Shown here one piece after another: positions 36,326-45,774 of a stretch of 64,000 nucleotides of DNA. Where the stretch lies: positions 23,478-87,477 of the forward strand of contig VRZD01000027.1 in assembly GCA_016743235.1 (NCBI GenBank), written 5' to 3'. Below the pieces are notes generated by a model. The model was given only the letters and a program-made list of their open reading frames with translations. It searched no databases and was not told where the DNA came from. The stretch is from Pantanalinema sp. GBBB05 (lineage in GTDB: Bacteria; Cyanobacteriota; Cyanobacteriia; Leptolyngbyales; Leptolyngbyaceae). The position numbers and the translations under genes are program-made. Position 1 is the stretch's first letter. Each line of letters begins with the position of its first letter.

Positions 36326-37108
36326 TCAATCCTGAATTGACTTGGGAATTGAATCGAGCAGGGGAACTAACTTTTGGTTGAGCTTCGCATACCCCTGGTG
36401 ATTCAGATGGAGTTCATCAACGCTATACTGCTGCATCATGATGCCCTGGCTGTCAGCCAGCATCGGGAAGGTGTCTAATACAATCACCCGCTCATTCGCT
36501 AAGGTAGCGATATAGGCATTTACAGCTTGAATGGCTTGACCAATATCATCCGACCAAAAAGGGCGACGCTGGATTGGAACTTTTCCAGCCGGAAAAATCG
36601 TAGTGATGATGACAACTGCGCCTAAGTTTCTAGATGCTTCGACCAGACGTTTGATATTGTCCTGGCAGGTGGTTACGATCGCGTCTCTCCGGTCTGGAAA
36701 TAAAGCGATCGTTTTAAGATCATTAACCCCAACCTGGATCACAACAACCTGGGGTTTTAAGGATTGCACATGAGCTGAAAACCGCTGCACTGTTTGAACG
36801 GAAGTTTGAGAGGCAATCCCACGATTGATAAATTCGTACCGCTGGAGCTGAGGCGCTGTCCAGCTAGCGGCTCTAGAGTCACCAAAGAAAACTACCCGGA
36901 ATCGATCGGTGGCAGTCACGCTCTGAAGTTGGGTCGGATAGTAGCTGAAGCCTAAAGGATCCAGACGGGTTTCATTCAGTTCAATGTAATATTTTTTAGC
37001 TTGACTAAAAAGTAAAAAGTTAAGGAAAATTGAGCCTCCCAGTAGCACCAAGCTAACCGTGCTCAAGAGAACGTAGCGTTTACTGAATATCCTATTTCTC
37101 AGCTTCAT
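36326..37108 (-). CDS. membrane-anchored SGNH/GDSL hydrolase
   Basis: A 260-residue protein with an N-terminal membrane anchor (residues about 12-34, YVLLSTVSLVLLGGSIFL) and an extracytoplasmic SGNH esterase domain. The catalytic serine is in VVFFGDSRAASW. The oxyanion residue lies in QVGVNDLKTI, and the Asp/His pair in DELHLNHQGYAKLN. Such enzymes often remove or add O-acetyl groups on polysaccharides or act on lipids. An acyltransferase-3 gene 3 kb away may share a pathway. Confidence 0.88.
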   Translation of the reverse strand: MKLRNRIFSKRYVLLSTVSLVLLGGSIFLNFLLFSQAKKYYIELNETRLDPLGFSYYPTQLQSVTATDRFRVVFFGDSRAASWTAPQLQRYEFINRGIASQTSVQTVQRFSAHVQSLKPQVVVIQVGVNDLKTIALFPDRRDAIVTTCQDNIKRLVEASRNLGAVVIITTIFPAGKVPIQRRPFWSDDIGQAIQAVNAYIATLANERVIVLDTFPMLADSQGIMMQQYSVDELHLNHQGYAKLNQKLVPLLDSIPKSIQD

Positions 37109-37670
37109 ATTTCCCTTTAAGTCAGCAAGAATGAGATTAGTAGAATCCGTTCAAGTATCATCCCTTTTATCAAGATCCTGCTCGACTGAAGCACCTCAAA
37201 TAATGCAATAGACTTTTCATGGATTAATTTCAGCGATCGAAGCAGATTTTCCAGACATAACAGGTCACAATCTGGCTCAAGGAAATTGCGGTTGCCTATT
37301 TAAGGCGGGGCGCGCTGGCGATCGTTTGCTTTCGTCGTAATCACCATGTCACATTCAGAGCCGATGATAAATCTGCCGTGTCCAGGCATTTCTCAAGTTG
37401 CTTTGTCCAACCTCATTACAGACCGCTCAAAAACGTTAGCCCTTGATTAAGCGAGATAACTTCGAGCAAAGAATTAAGCGAGAGTTCCAGATAGGTTAAT
37501 GGCTGTCTCAAAACCATCCATTAAACCAACAAAATTTATTTCCTTGGCGTAGAAATAAATCTCTACTCTCTACAAAGTCTTCATACAGTTAAACAGGACT
37601 GCTTTTGCTTTTAACTAGCAAAAAGGGAACTCTAGAATTCATTCATTTAAGTTGAATTCAGGAGCTATGT
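37109..37670. other. intergenic region upstream of the EAL-GAF-GGDEF gene
   Basis: About 560 bases between divergent genes. No open reading frame of convincing composition was seen, and no GEMM (c-di-GMP) riboswitch-like sequence was recognised. It presumably carries both promoters. Confidence 0.4.
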
Positions 37671-39875
37671 ATGGGCCAGTCCTCTGCTTCCAAACCTTGC
37701 GCTTGCCACCATGTTGCACAGTGCCATGCTAGAGAAGCAGGGCAACTCTTTCTCTGGTTTCCAGTGCCCCATACCTTAGCAAAAGCCATTAACTATCTCA
37801 AACAGGCAAGCATTGACTATGAAGTTATGCAAGAGCGTCCCGGGCTGAGTTTAAGTTGCAAATCTGGACAAGCGAAAGAAGTAGCCGCCAGAATCGCCCA
37901 ACTTTTAGCGCCCATGGAATTACGGGAAACCCAAGTCTTATTTATTCGTGGAGTAGTTCAACCCCAACTCCAAGATTTTAGTGATATTGCTTCACTGCAA
38001 CGCTTCATCAAGTTCAGCGAATCTGATTGGTTAGTTGATATGTTAGCCACCGAACGCTTCACTAGCCACTTCCAGCCGATCGTGTCGATCCAGAACACCA
38101 CTCAAATTTACGGCTACGAATCCCTGTTAAGAGGCTTAGATCAACAAGGTAACTTGATCATGCCTGGAGCAATTCTAGAGCAGGCAACGGAAGCTGGACT
38201 ACTCCCACAATTGGATCGGGTAGCGCGCCTTACTACCATTGCTCAAGCTAGCCAACATCAACTAGCGGGCAAGCTTTTCATTAACTTTGCCCCAACCGCT
38301 CTATATGATCCGGTGTCCTGCTTACGTAGTACAGTAGACGCGATCGATAAAGCTGGCATTGCTCATGGGCGAATCGTATTTGAAGTGGTGGAGTCAGATA
38401 ACCCCCAAAATCTAGACCATCTCAAAACTGTATTGGCATTCTATCGAGAGGCTGGGTTCTTAATCGCCCTGGATGATTTAGGCTCTGGATATTCTGGGCT
38501 GAACTTACTGCATCAGTTAAAACCTGACTTCGTCAAATTGGATATGGGCTTAATTCGAGATGTCCACAAAGACCTATACAAAGGTTCTATTACTGAGAAA
38601 TTGCTAGAAATTGCTCAAAAGCTCAACATCCAGACAGTAGCGGAAGGAATTGAATGCATCGAAGAACTGAACTGGCTACGAGACCGGGGGGCAACATTTG
38701 CTCAAGGTTATTTGATTGCAAAGCCCAATGCGATCCCGGTGACTGTAACGCCTGACTTCGATCGACATCAACCGGTTACGATACCGCTGCCCCTGACTGA
38801 AGTGACCCAACGGGTGCAACACCAAAGTGAAGCTGAACGCATTGTGGCAGCCGTCACCCAAAAAATTCGGCAATCGTTGGAGCTAGACGACATCTTGCAA
38901 ACCACGGCAGACGAGGTTCGGCAACTCTTCAATGTAGACCGAGTCGTCATTTATCGGTTTGAGCCGACCTGGAGCGGGCTAGTTGCCGTCGAGTCGTTGG
39001 CAGAAGGCTGTATGCCAATTCTAGGGATTCAAGTCCTGGATACCTGTTTTCAATCCACCCATGCCGCGTACTACCATGAGGGCAACACCAGAGCGATTGA
39101 AGATATTGAAACCGCGGATTTAGCACCATGCCATGTTGAGCTGCTCCGAAGTTTGCAAATCCGAGCCAACTTGGTCGTGCCGATCTTGCAGCAGGAGAAG
39201 TTATGGGGCTTGCTGATCGCTCATCAATGTCACCGCACTCGGCGATGGCAGCAATCTGAGGTTAACCTATTTAACCAACTGGCAAGTCAAGCTGCGATCG
39301 CCATTCAGCAATCGGAACTGTATCTGCAACTGCAACAGGCTAATCAGGAATTGCAACGGCTAGCCGCTTCTGATGGTTTGACCAAAGTCGCAAATCGGCG
39401 CTGTTTCGACGATTCTCTGGCGGCTGTGTGGCAACGCCTCGCTCGAGAACAGGCTCCCCTCTCATTAATCTTGTGTGATATCGATTGCTTCAAGCTCTAT
39501 AACGACACCTATGGACATCTGGCGGGAGATGATGCGCTGAGACAGGTGGCGCAGGCAATTGCTCAAACCCTCAAACGTCCTACGGATCTGGTGGCTCGGT
39601 ATGGTGGAGAAGAGTTTGCGATCATCTTGCCCCATACTGAAGCGGCAGGCGCGATCGCGCTAGCCGAATTGATCCAAAGCAACGTCAGTGCCTTAGAGCT
39701 ACCTCATCCCAGTTCTCAGATCAGTCCATTTATGACGCTCAGTTTGGGGATCGCAACGCTAGTTCCGCATCCCGAAACCTCTCCAGACACCTTAGTCGCC
39801 ATTGCTGACCAAGGTCTCTATAAAGCAAAAGCCCAAGGCAAGAACTGTGCAATCCAAATGTCTGGGGCAAATTAA
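37671..39875 (+). CDS. EAL-GAF-GGDEF protein with DXCF cyanobacteriochrome-like GAF
   Basis: 734 residues. The N-terminal 110 include a Cys/His cluster (CACHHVAQCH). The EAL domain (about 125-365) keeps its catalytic set: YESLLRG, INFAP, FEVVESD, ALDDLGSGYS, KLDMGL, AEGIE, QGYLI. The GAF domain (about 390-555) has a DTCF motif (Cys459) and a PCH motif (Cys487) spaced 28 residues apart. These match the second and canonical bilin cysteines of DXCF cyanobacteriochromes. The GGDEF domain (about 575-730) is active-looking (RYGGEEF) with an RPTD inhibitory site five residues before. It may make and degrade c-di-GMP under light control; bilin binding is an inference. Confidence 0.9.
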   Translation: MGQSSASKPCACHHVAQCHAREAGQLFLWFPVPHTLAKAINYLKQASIDYEVMQERPGLSLSCKSGQAKEVAARIAQLLAPMELRETQVLFIRGVVQPQLQDFSDIASLQRFIKFSESDWLVDMLATERFTSHFQPIVSIQNTTQIYGYESLLRGLDQQGNLIMPGAILEQATEAGLLPQLDRVARLTTIAQASQHQLAGKLFINFAPTALYDPVSCLRSTVDAIDKAGIAHGRIVFEVVESDNPQNLDHLKTVLAFYREAGFLIALDDLGSGYSGLNLLHQLKPDFVKLDMGLIRDVHKDLYKGSITEKLLEIAQKLNIQTVAEGIECIEELNWLRDRGATFAQGYLIAKPNAIPVTVTPDFDRHQPVTIPLPLTEVTQRVQHQSEAERIVAAVTQKIRQSLELDDILQTTADEVRQLFNVDRVVIYRFEPTWSGLVAVESLAEGCMPILGIQVLDTCFQSTHAAYYHEGNTRAIEDIETADLAPCHVELLRSLQIRANLVVPILQQEKLWGLLIAHQCHRTRRWQQSEVNLFNQLASQAAIAIQQSELYLQLQQANQELQRLAASDGLTKVANRRCFDDSLAAVWQRLAREQAPLSLILCDIDCFKLYNDTYGHLAGDDALRQVAQAIAQTLKRPTDLVARYGGEEFAIILPHTEAAGAIALAELIQSNVSALELPHPSSQISPFMTLSLGIATLVPHPETSPDTLVAIADQGLYKAKAQGKNCAIQMSGAN

Positions 39876-40037
39876 CGATCGCGATATTGAGATGCGATTG
39901 ACATGGTAGCGATCGCACCCCACTCTGAGCCTCTACCGCAAGGTTGATGACGCTCAGAAAAATCAGAGTAAGTCTAGAACAGCAGTACAGCGAGTAGAAA
40001 TGCTCCCGCCTGTTGTAGATGAATCTGGAACCATGCC

Positions 40038-41195
40038 ATGAATACCACTCAGACATCACCTCCAGGGCAGCCCAAAATCCTATCAATTCAGGCATTGCGG
40101 GGATTAGCCGCTGCCCTAGTTGTTTATATGCATGCCATGATTCATGCTACGGCATTAAACATTGGCGATTCAGTACAACAGCAGTTTTTCTTTCTCGCCA
40201 GTTTTGGTGCTGTAGGAGTTGATATCTTCTTCGTGATTAGCGGATTTATTATTACCGTTGTTTCAGGTAAGTTCCTTAGAGAACACGGAGTTCAAGACTT
40301 TTTTGTTAAACGATTAATTCGGATCGTACCGATCTATTGGTTACTTTCTCTAGTCGAGCTCACCAATTCCCTGCTTCAGCATCCAGAACGATTGAGCGTC
40401 GATGCGATCATCAAAACGATCGTGATTCTGCCTATTTTTGACCAAACGCAATTTGTTTTTCCAGTGCTCAATTTGGGTTGGACGCTGGCGTTTGAGCTTT
40501 ATTTTTATCTTGTGGTCGGATTATTTCTGCTCACAAAACGGAGAACGTTCATCCTCTATGCTGCCGCCTTCATGCTGACGCTAATTGGTCTAGGGTTTAT
40601 CGTCCCAGACCTGGCTGATCCCATGTTTGAGTTCATCACTAACCCCATGATTTTGGAGTTTCTGGCAGGATGCTTAATTGGGTGGTGGTTTCAAACCAGA
40701 GCTAAACCAGGAATGGGAGTATCCTGGGGCTTAATCATCAGTTCTATCATCATTTTTGCGATGACGATCGGGCTAGACAATAGCAGCATCAGCAAGGCTG
40801 AGAATGTGATCAACGATGCTAATCTGGCGGTTGTACGGGTGCTCCTATGGGGAATTCCTAGCACTGCGATCGTCGCTGGTTTACTATTTTTGGAATCAAA
40901 TCGTTCATTACCAGTTCATCGATCGCTGATTTTATTTGGAGATGCCTCCTACTCAATTTATTTAACTCACTTCTTCTCATTAACCGTCTTTGATAAAATC
41001 TGGCTACTGCTAAAGTTAAAATCACCGGATATCTTGATCATTGCCGCTGTGATATTCTCGATTGCGGTTGGTGTGATCTTTTATTTCATGGTCGAGAACA
41101 CGCTGTTAGAGTATTTGAATTCAAAATATAGTGCCTATTGCCAGCGCCGGAGCCGCCAGGAAAGGCTGCCACTACCAGTAGGGAAGAAACAGTAA
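40038..41195 (+). CDS. acyltransferase family 3 (OafA/YrhL-like) membrane protein
   Basis: A 385-residue protein with ten or so predicted membrane helices. The family start, ILSIQALRGLAAALVVYMH, carries the active-site RG and histidine pattern. GAVGVDIFFVISGFIITVV and the FFVKRLIRIVPIYWLLS segment follow, all diagnostic of acyltransferase-3. These enzymes O-acetylate or otherwise acylate exported sugars. The gene follows the c-di-GMP protein by 162 bases. The alpha/beta hydrolase begins 90 bases downstream, suggesting a shared transcript. The acyl acceptor is unknown. Confidence 0.92.
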   Translation: MNTTQTSPPGQPKILSIQALRGLAAALVVYMHAMIHATALNIGDSVQQQFFFLASFGAVGVDIFFVISGFIITVVSGKFLREHGVQDFFVKRLIRIVPIYWLLSLVELTNSLLQHPERLSVDAIIKTIVILPIFDQTQFVFPVLNLGWTLAFELYFYLVVGLFLLTKRRTFILYAAAFMLTLIGLGFIVPDLADPMFEFITNPMILEFLAGCLIGWWFQTRAKPGMGVSWGLIISSIIIFAMTIGLDNSSISKAENVINDANLAVVRVLLWGIPSTAIVAGLLFLESNRSLPVHRSLILFGDASYSIYLTHFFSLTVFDKIWLLLKLKSPDILIIAAVIFSIAVGVIFYFMVENTLLEYLNSKYSAYCQRRSRQERLPLPVGKKQ

Positions 41196-41285
41196 AAGAC
41201 ACCACCTTCCTCACCTTTTCTAGCTGGAGATAGGGTAAAACTATCTCAGTTGGCGATCGCCAACTATGTTGCACTATGGCTATTC

Positions 41286-42464
41286 ATGACGATTCAACAA
41301 TGGTTCTATTTAGCGCTGAGCCTGATTGGGCTGTTTCTCAGTAGCTGGATTATCGTTCCAGCACCGATCTTTTCGCTACTGCCGCTGGCGGTGGGAGCAC
41401 CAGAAATTAGTCCTTTACTGTTGTTAGGCAATGCAATCATGCTGGGAGTTTCACTGCTACAACGGTCGCGATCGTGGGGATGTTATCTAGCCATTGCTAG
41501 TAGCGTTGTCGGGCTGATTCTCAGTAGTTTGCCGCTGTTTCACCTCCCTAGCACGGTGCAACGGGCAGAGCAAATGATGCAGACCGCCTTAGGCAACCAG
41601 TATCTGACCCAAATTCCGGGGGAGCGGAAAGCCCGCATGCGTCCGCACCCATTTGCGTTAGCGGATCTGATTACCGGGATAGCCATTCCCACCGTACACG
41701 TGGAACGTCAGTCCTTCCTCACTCTGGATGGCACTCGTTTACCATTAGACATTTACCACCCTACAACTCCACAACCCCATCCCGCGATCGTCACGATTTA
41801 TGGTGGTGCCTGGCAACGAGGCAATCCTGAACAACATGCCACCTTTAATCGCTACATCGCTAGTCAGGGTTATACGGTTGTGGCGATCGACTACCGTCAT
41901 GCGCCGCGCTACCAGTTTCCCACCCAGATTGAAGATGTGCAGGCAGCCTTACACTGGCTAACGCAAAACGCTGCTGCTTGGCAAATAGACACCACACGAG
42001 TTGCCCTCATGGGCTGGTCAGCCGGAGCCCATCTAGCGTTGCTAACCGCCTATCAAGCTGGGATCATTCCTATTCGCGCCGTAGTCAGCTACTACAGTCC
42101 GACGAATTTGACCGCTGGGTATCACGATCCGCCTGTTCCTGACCCAATTAATAGTAGAGCTGTGTTAGAAGCTTTTCTCGGGGGAACTCCGGCTGAATTG
42201 CCCCAGCAGTATAAGCAAGCTTCTCCGATTCAGCATGTTAAACCTGGGCTACCTCCCACTTTGCTGATTTATGGCGATCGTGATCACGTGGTGAAACCCG
42301 TCTTCAGTCAACAGCTCTATCACCAATTGCAATTAACTGGAAACACCGCCGTTTGGATTTCGCTGCCCTGGGCAGAACATGCCTTTGATGCCGTATTTCG
42401 GGGGTTGGGCAATCAAATTGCCCTCTATTACACGGAACGATTTCTGGCATGGGCACTCCGCTAA
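41286..42464 (+). CDS. alpha/beta hydrolase (HSL/carboxylesterase-like) with N-terminal membrane helices
   Basis: About 392 residues from the ATG at 41286. Residues 1-80 hold two or three hydrophobic helices; an alpha/beta-hydrolase domain fills residues about 145-390. The oxyanion motif IYGGAWQRG is of the HGGG/HGGW type. The nucleophile is in GWSAGAHLALL (GxSxG), the acid in YGDRDHVVKP and the histidine in WAEHAFD. It is likely an esterase acting near the membrane. An upstream TTG at 41250 would add 12 residues. Its pairing with an acyltransferase suggests acetyl turnover, which is not proven. Confidence 0.88.
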   Translation: MTIQQWFYLALSLIGLFLSSWIIVPAPIFSLLPLAVGAPEISPLLLLGNAIMLGVSLLQRSRSWGCYLAIASSVVGLILSSLPLFHLPSTVQRAEQMMQTALGNQYLTQIPGERKARMRPHPFALADLITGIAIPTVHVERQSFLTLDGTRLPLDIYHPTTPQPHPAIVTIYGGAWQRGNPEQHATFNRYIASQGYTVVAIDYRHAPRYQFPTQIEDVQAALHWLTQNAAAWQIDTTRVALMGWSAGAHLALLTAYQAGIIPIRAVVSYYSPTNLTAGYHDPPVPDPINSRAVLEAFLGGTPAELPQQYKQASPIQHVKPGLPPTLLIYGDRDHVVKPVFSQQLYHQLQLTGNTAVWISLPWAEHAFDAVFRGLGNQIALYYTERFLAWALR

Positions 42465-42556
42465 TCGCCCCGGATCGACTGCCGGTCTATGCTCTGTTCG
42501 GCTCTCGCGTCGCCTCAGCCGTGGCTTGACCAACTTCGGATTTCCCGGTCGATCGC

Positions 42557-44500
42557 TTAACCGCCGACATGAATAGCTGGTCTTAACTCTGGATTCCGTT
42601 CCGCTTTCCGTAGCACTTCTCGCGTGACAACGGCAATATCCCCTTCGCCAAACAGGATGAAGCGCAGCAAGTATTGAATGGGATTACCTTCTACCCAACC
42701 AAAATAAGCATGGGGGATTTGACCGGTTTGGTCACGGGTATATAGTAAAATCGCCGCGATCGCATTGGGCACAGCCGCACTCTCCGCCCGCAAAATTCGA
42801 TAGGCGCCCACAGCAACACCTTTGACACGAACAGTATTAGCAAATTCGGAAGCATCAGAAATTTGCACTTCTAAAAACAGCACCGGATCGCTAGCTGGAA
42901 TATGATTATCCTCTCGAACTTCCCGCTCTTTCAAATAGTATTCTTCGATGTCCCCGGTATTGAGGCGATTAGCAATCAGTCGAATGGTAGTTTGGTTAGC
43001 GGCTGTGACAAACTGGCGTGCCATTTCATCCAGCTCAACTTGCTCTACCCGTAGTTCAGTCGATCGCCAAACCCGCGACACCAACGACATGATCACGATC
43101 GTCGCAATGAAAAACCCAGCAATGCGAATCCCTTCCGGTCGCTCAATAATATTGACGATCGTAGTATAAACAAAGACTAAAGTAATCGCCCCAAATGCTG
43201 TGCGGGCTCGTTTCGTACCGTGCCGCCGCGATGAGAGCGTTACCGCTACGGCCGCAGACGTCATCAACACTAATACTCCCGTAGCATAGGCGCCGCCCTG
43301 AGCTTCAACATTCGCTCGGAACAAAATCGTTACCGTAAAGGCAATGACAGTGTAGACCAGCACCAGGGGTCGCGTTCTGCGGGTCCAATCCGGTGCCATC
43401 CCATAGCGTGGGAGGTAGCGCGGCACAATGTTTAATAACCCTGCCATGGCAGACGCCCCCGCAAACCATAAAATTGCGATCGTACTTAAGTCATAAACGG
43501 TACCAAACCCATTCCCTAAATAATGATGAGCAATATAAGCTAAAGCCCGCCCACTCGCCTCGCCTCCGACCTTAAACTCGGCAGCAGGAATCAGCAATGT
43601 GGTCACAACGCTACTACTGAGGAGAAAAAAGCTCATAATGCAGGCAGCAGTAGTCAGCAACTTCCGCGTATTGCGAATACGTCCAGTCGGATATTTTTCC
43701 GTATCACTGTCACGCCCTTGGACCAGAGGCATGACCACGACCCCGGTTTCAAACCCCGACAACCCTAGCGCCAGTTTGGGAAACAGCAATACTGCCATCC
43801 CTAACATTGCCAAGGGATTACTATGACTCGCAAATAAGGCTTGCTGCCAATCCATCACCACGGTAGGGTGTTGAAAGACTTGAAACATACCCACCCCGAT
43901 CGTGATTAGATTCAGGAGCAGATAAGTGCTGACCAAAAAAATCGCTAACCCGATCGCCTCTTGAAATCCTTTTAAGAAGACAGCACCAAGGACGATGATC
44001 AACACCAGCGTAATAGCGATCGCCTGATCATGCAGGAAGTCTGGAATCCAAGGGTTTTCAATAATATGGGCGGTCGCGTCCGCGGCAGAAAGCGTAATCG
44101 TAATGATAAAGTCAGTGGCAACAAAACCCAGGAGACAAAGGACGAAAAACTTGCCCTGCCACCACGGTAAGAGATGTTCCAACATGGCAATTGACCCTTC
44201 TCCATGCGGGCTTTTTGCCGCTACCCGTCGATAGATCGGCAAGGCACCAAACAGAGTCAATAATACGAGAATTAAGGTTGCCAAGGGCGAAAGTGCCCCT
44301 GCGGCCAAAGCGGCAATTCCAGGTTGGTAGCCTAAGGTGGAAAAATAATCAACTCCAGTTAGACACATGACCTGCCACCAAGCATGCTGATGAGGAACCT
44401 GTTCTTTGGGATAGGGAGCTTCCCGAGCTTGCTGATCTTCTTCAAGCAACCAGTGCATCAGTCGGTGGTAGTAATTACTGGAGTTAACGGCACGAGCCAT
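42557..44500 (-). CDS. APC superfamily amino-acid/cation permease
   Basis: A 647-residue membrane protein with about twelve predicted helices and a cytoplasmic C-terminal domain of about 150 residues. The first core helix region TGVDYFSTLGYQPGIAALAA and the later LALGLSGFETGVVVMPLVQG match APC-family unwound helices. The substrate cannot be predicted; similar cyanobacterial proteins are annotated only as APC family permeases. The C-terminus (EVREDNHIPASDPVLFLEVQ) looks like a regulatory domain. The gene is transcribed toward the alpha/beta hydrolase. Confidence 0.88.
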   Translation of the reverse strand: MARAVNSSNYYHRLMHWLLEEDQQAREAPYPKEQVPHQHAWWQVMCLTGVDYFSTLGYQPGIAALAAGALSPLATLILVLLTLFGALPIYRRVAAKSPHGEGSIAMLEHLLPWWQGKFFVLCLLGFVATDFIITITLSAADATAHIIENPWIPDFLHDQAIAITLVLIIVLGAVFLKGFQEAIGLAIFLVSTYLLLNLITIGVGMFQVFQHPTVVMDWQQALFASHSNPLAMLGMAVLLFPKLALGLSGFETGVVVMPLVQGRDSDTEKYPTGRIRNTRKLLTTAACIMSFFLLSSSVVTTLLIPAAEFKVGGEASGRALAYIAHHYLGNGFGTVYDLSTIAILWFAGASAMAGLLNIVPRYLPRYGMAPDWTRRTRPLVLVYTVIAFTVTILFRANVEAQGGAYATGVLVLMTSAAVAVTLSSRRHGTKRARTAFGAITLVFVYTTIVNIIERPEGIRIAGFFIATIVIMSLVSRVWRSTELRVEQVELDEMARQFVTAANQTTIRLIANRLNTGDIEEYYLKEREVREDNHIPASDPVLFLEVQISDASEFANTVRVKGVAVGAYRILRAESAAVPNAIAAILLYTRDQTGQIPHAYFGWVEGNPIQYLLRFILFGEGDIAVVTREVLRKAERNPELRPAIHVGG

Positions 44501-44823
44501 GACTCTTCCTCCTCATTGCTTAGACCTGATATTTAGACCATGGCTTTACTACTGTAGATGCTCTTATCCCAGGTTTTACAATTTATTTTGTGATTGCAAA
44601 ACCGCTCCTTTAAGTGATCGGTTCTAATACAAACTGTTAGCAGAGTTGAGAACTGCCTAATAGTTCTCAGGAAATCGGGCATCACTGAGGGTTGGCAAGG
44701 CTCTTAGTGATGCAACTACCGATTTAAAGGCAATCCAAACCAGGATTAAATCCTTATTTGGCAGACACCAGTTTTCATGATGTCTATCCGCCATACTGCT
44801 GTTATCTCAACAACGATACAGTG
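44501..44823. other. intergenic region between divergent permease genes
   Basis: About 320 bases between the APC permease and the TauE-type permease. A hydrophilic upstream extension of the TauE frame (from TTG at 44758) covers part of it but does not look like family sequence. I see no other feature. Confidence 0.35.
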
Positions 44824-45624
44824 ATGTCCTTATTTCAGCTCCTAGTTCTTACCGTAATCTTCTTAGCCGCTAGCGTTATCAGCGTCATTTCTGGCAGCAC
44901 TTCTCTGATTACCGTTCCGGTCATGTTAATGTTTGGCATTGAACCGCATACAGCGATTGCAACGAATATGCTGGGCTTAACGTTAATGAGTATGGGTAGC
45001 ACGGTGTCATTTATCGGCAAGGGAGTTATTGCCACTCAACGCTTACCCTTACTGATCGGTTTAACGTTGATCGGTTCCGTTCTAGGCGCGTTACTTGTCT
45101 TGGTGATACCACCCCGATCGATATCCCTGGTTATTTCTATTGCAATGGTTGTAGTCGCTTTCTTATCGATTCTCAGACGCGATGCTGGGCTAACTCCAGC
45201 GACAGGAGAATGTTCCCAAATCTCTGAATACTGCGGCTATGCAGCTACTTTTATGCTTGGGATTTATGGAGGGTTTTTCAGCGGTGGCTATGTCACTCTA
45301 TTAACTGCTGCTTATATCCTGCTATTCCGCATGACATTTATTCAAGCCATCGCCACAACTAAGTTAATTAATTTTTTTTCTTCACTAGTCGCCACTTTGA
45401 TTTTTGCCCATCAAGGCATAGTGAATTACCACCTAGGTCTGATTCTGGGTCTTGCCATGTTTGTCGGTGGCATTATTGGGGGTCAACTTTCCCTTCGTTT
45501 AACCAATGTTTGGCTACAACGGATTTATCTGGCTGTTGTGGCAATTCTTGTGATCATGACACTACGGAAATCCCAACAACAGCCTCCGTCCACTAGCCTT
45601 CACTTGATCACGGCTCTAGGCTGA
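44824..45624 (+). CDS. TauE/SafE family sulfite exporter-like permease
   Basis: About 266 residues from ATG 44824 (MSLFQLLVLTVIFLAAS), which starts directly in the first membrane helix. Roughly eight helices form two repeats, with ISGSTSLITVPVMLMFGIEP and GIYGGFFSGGYVTLL as the paired signature loops. The family exports sulfite, sulfoacetate or related anions; the substrate here is not known. The 22 residues encoded upstream of this ATG look unrelated to the family. Confidence 0.88.
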   Translation: MSLFQLLVLTVIFLAASVISVISGSTSLITVPVMLMFGIEPHTAIATNMLGLTLMSMGSTVSFIGKGVIATQRLPLLIGLTLIGSVLGALLVLVIPPRSISLVISIAMVVVAFLSILRRDAGLTPATGECSQISEYCGYAATFMLGIYGGFFSGGYVTLLTAAYILLFRMTFIQAIATTKLINFFSSLVATLIFAHQGIVNYHLGLILGLAMFVGGIIGGQLSLRLTNVWLQRIYLAVVAILVIMTLRKSQQQPPSTSLHLITALG

Positions 45625-45774
45625 CTCGCTCTCCCAGATTGAGGGATCTGCCCTACAACGGCTGTTTTACTCGATCTCTCTGCACGATCGCCTTCACTCC
45701 TCTGGACCTGGCTCCCCTGTGAAACGTGTTAAGATATGTAAATAGTTGATCAGTTACCCGCCCCGAGTCTAGGC

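Noticed and set aside
37109..37670. Possible c-di-GMP riboswitch before the EAL-GAF-GGDEF gene
   Set aside because: Looked for the GEMM core and found no matching conserved blocks.
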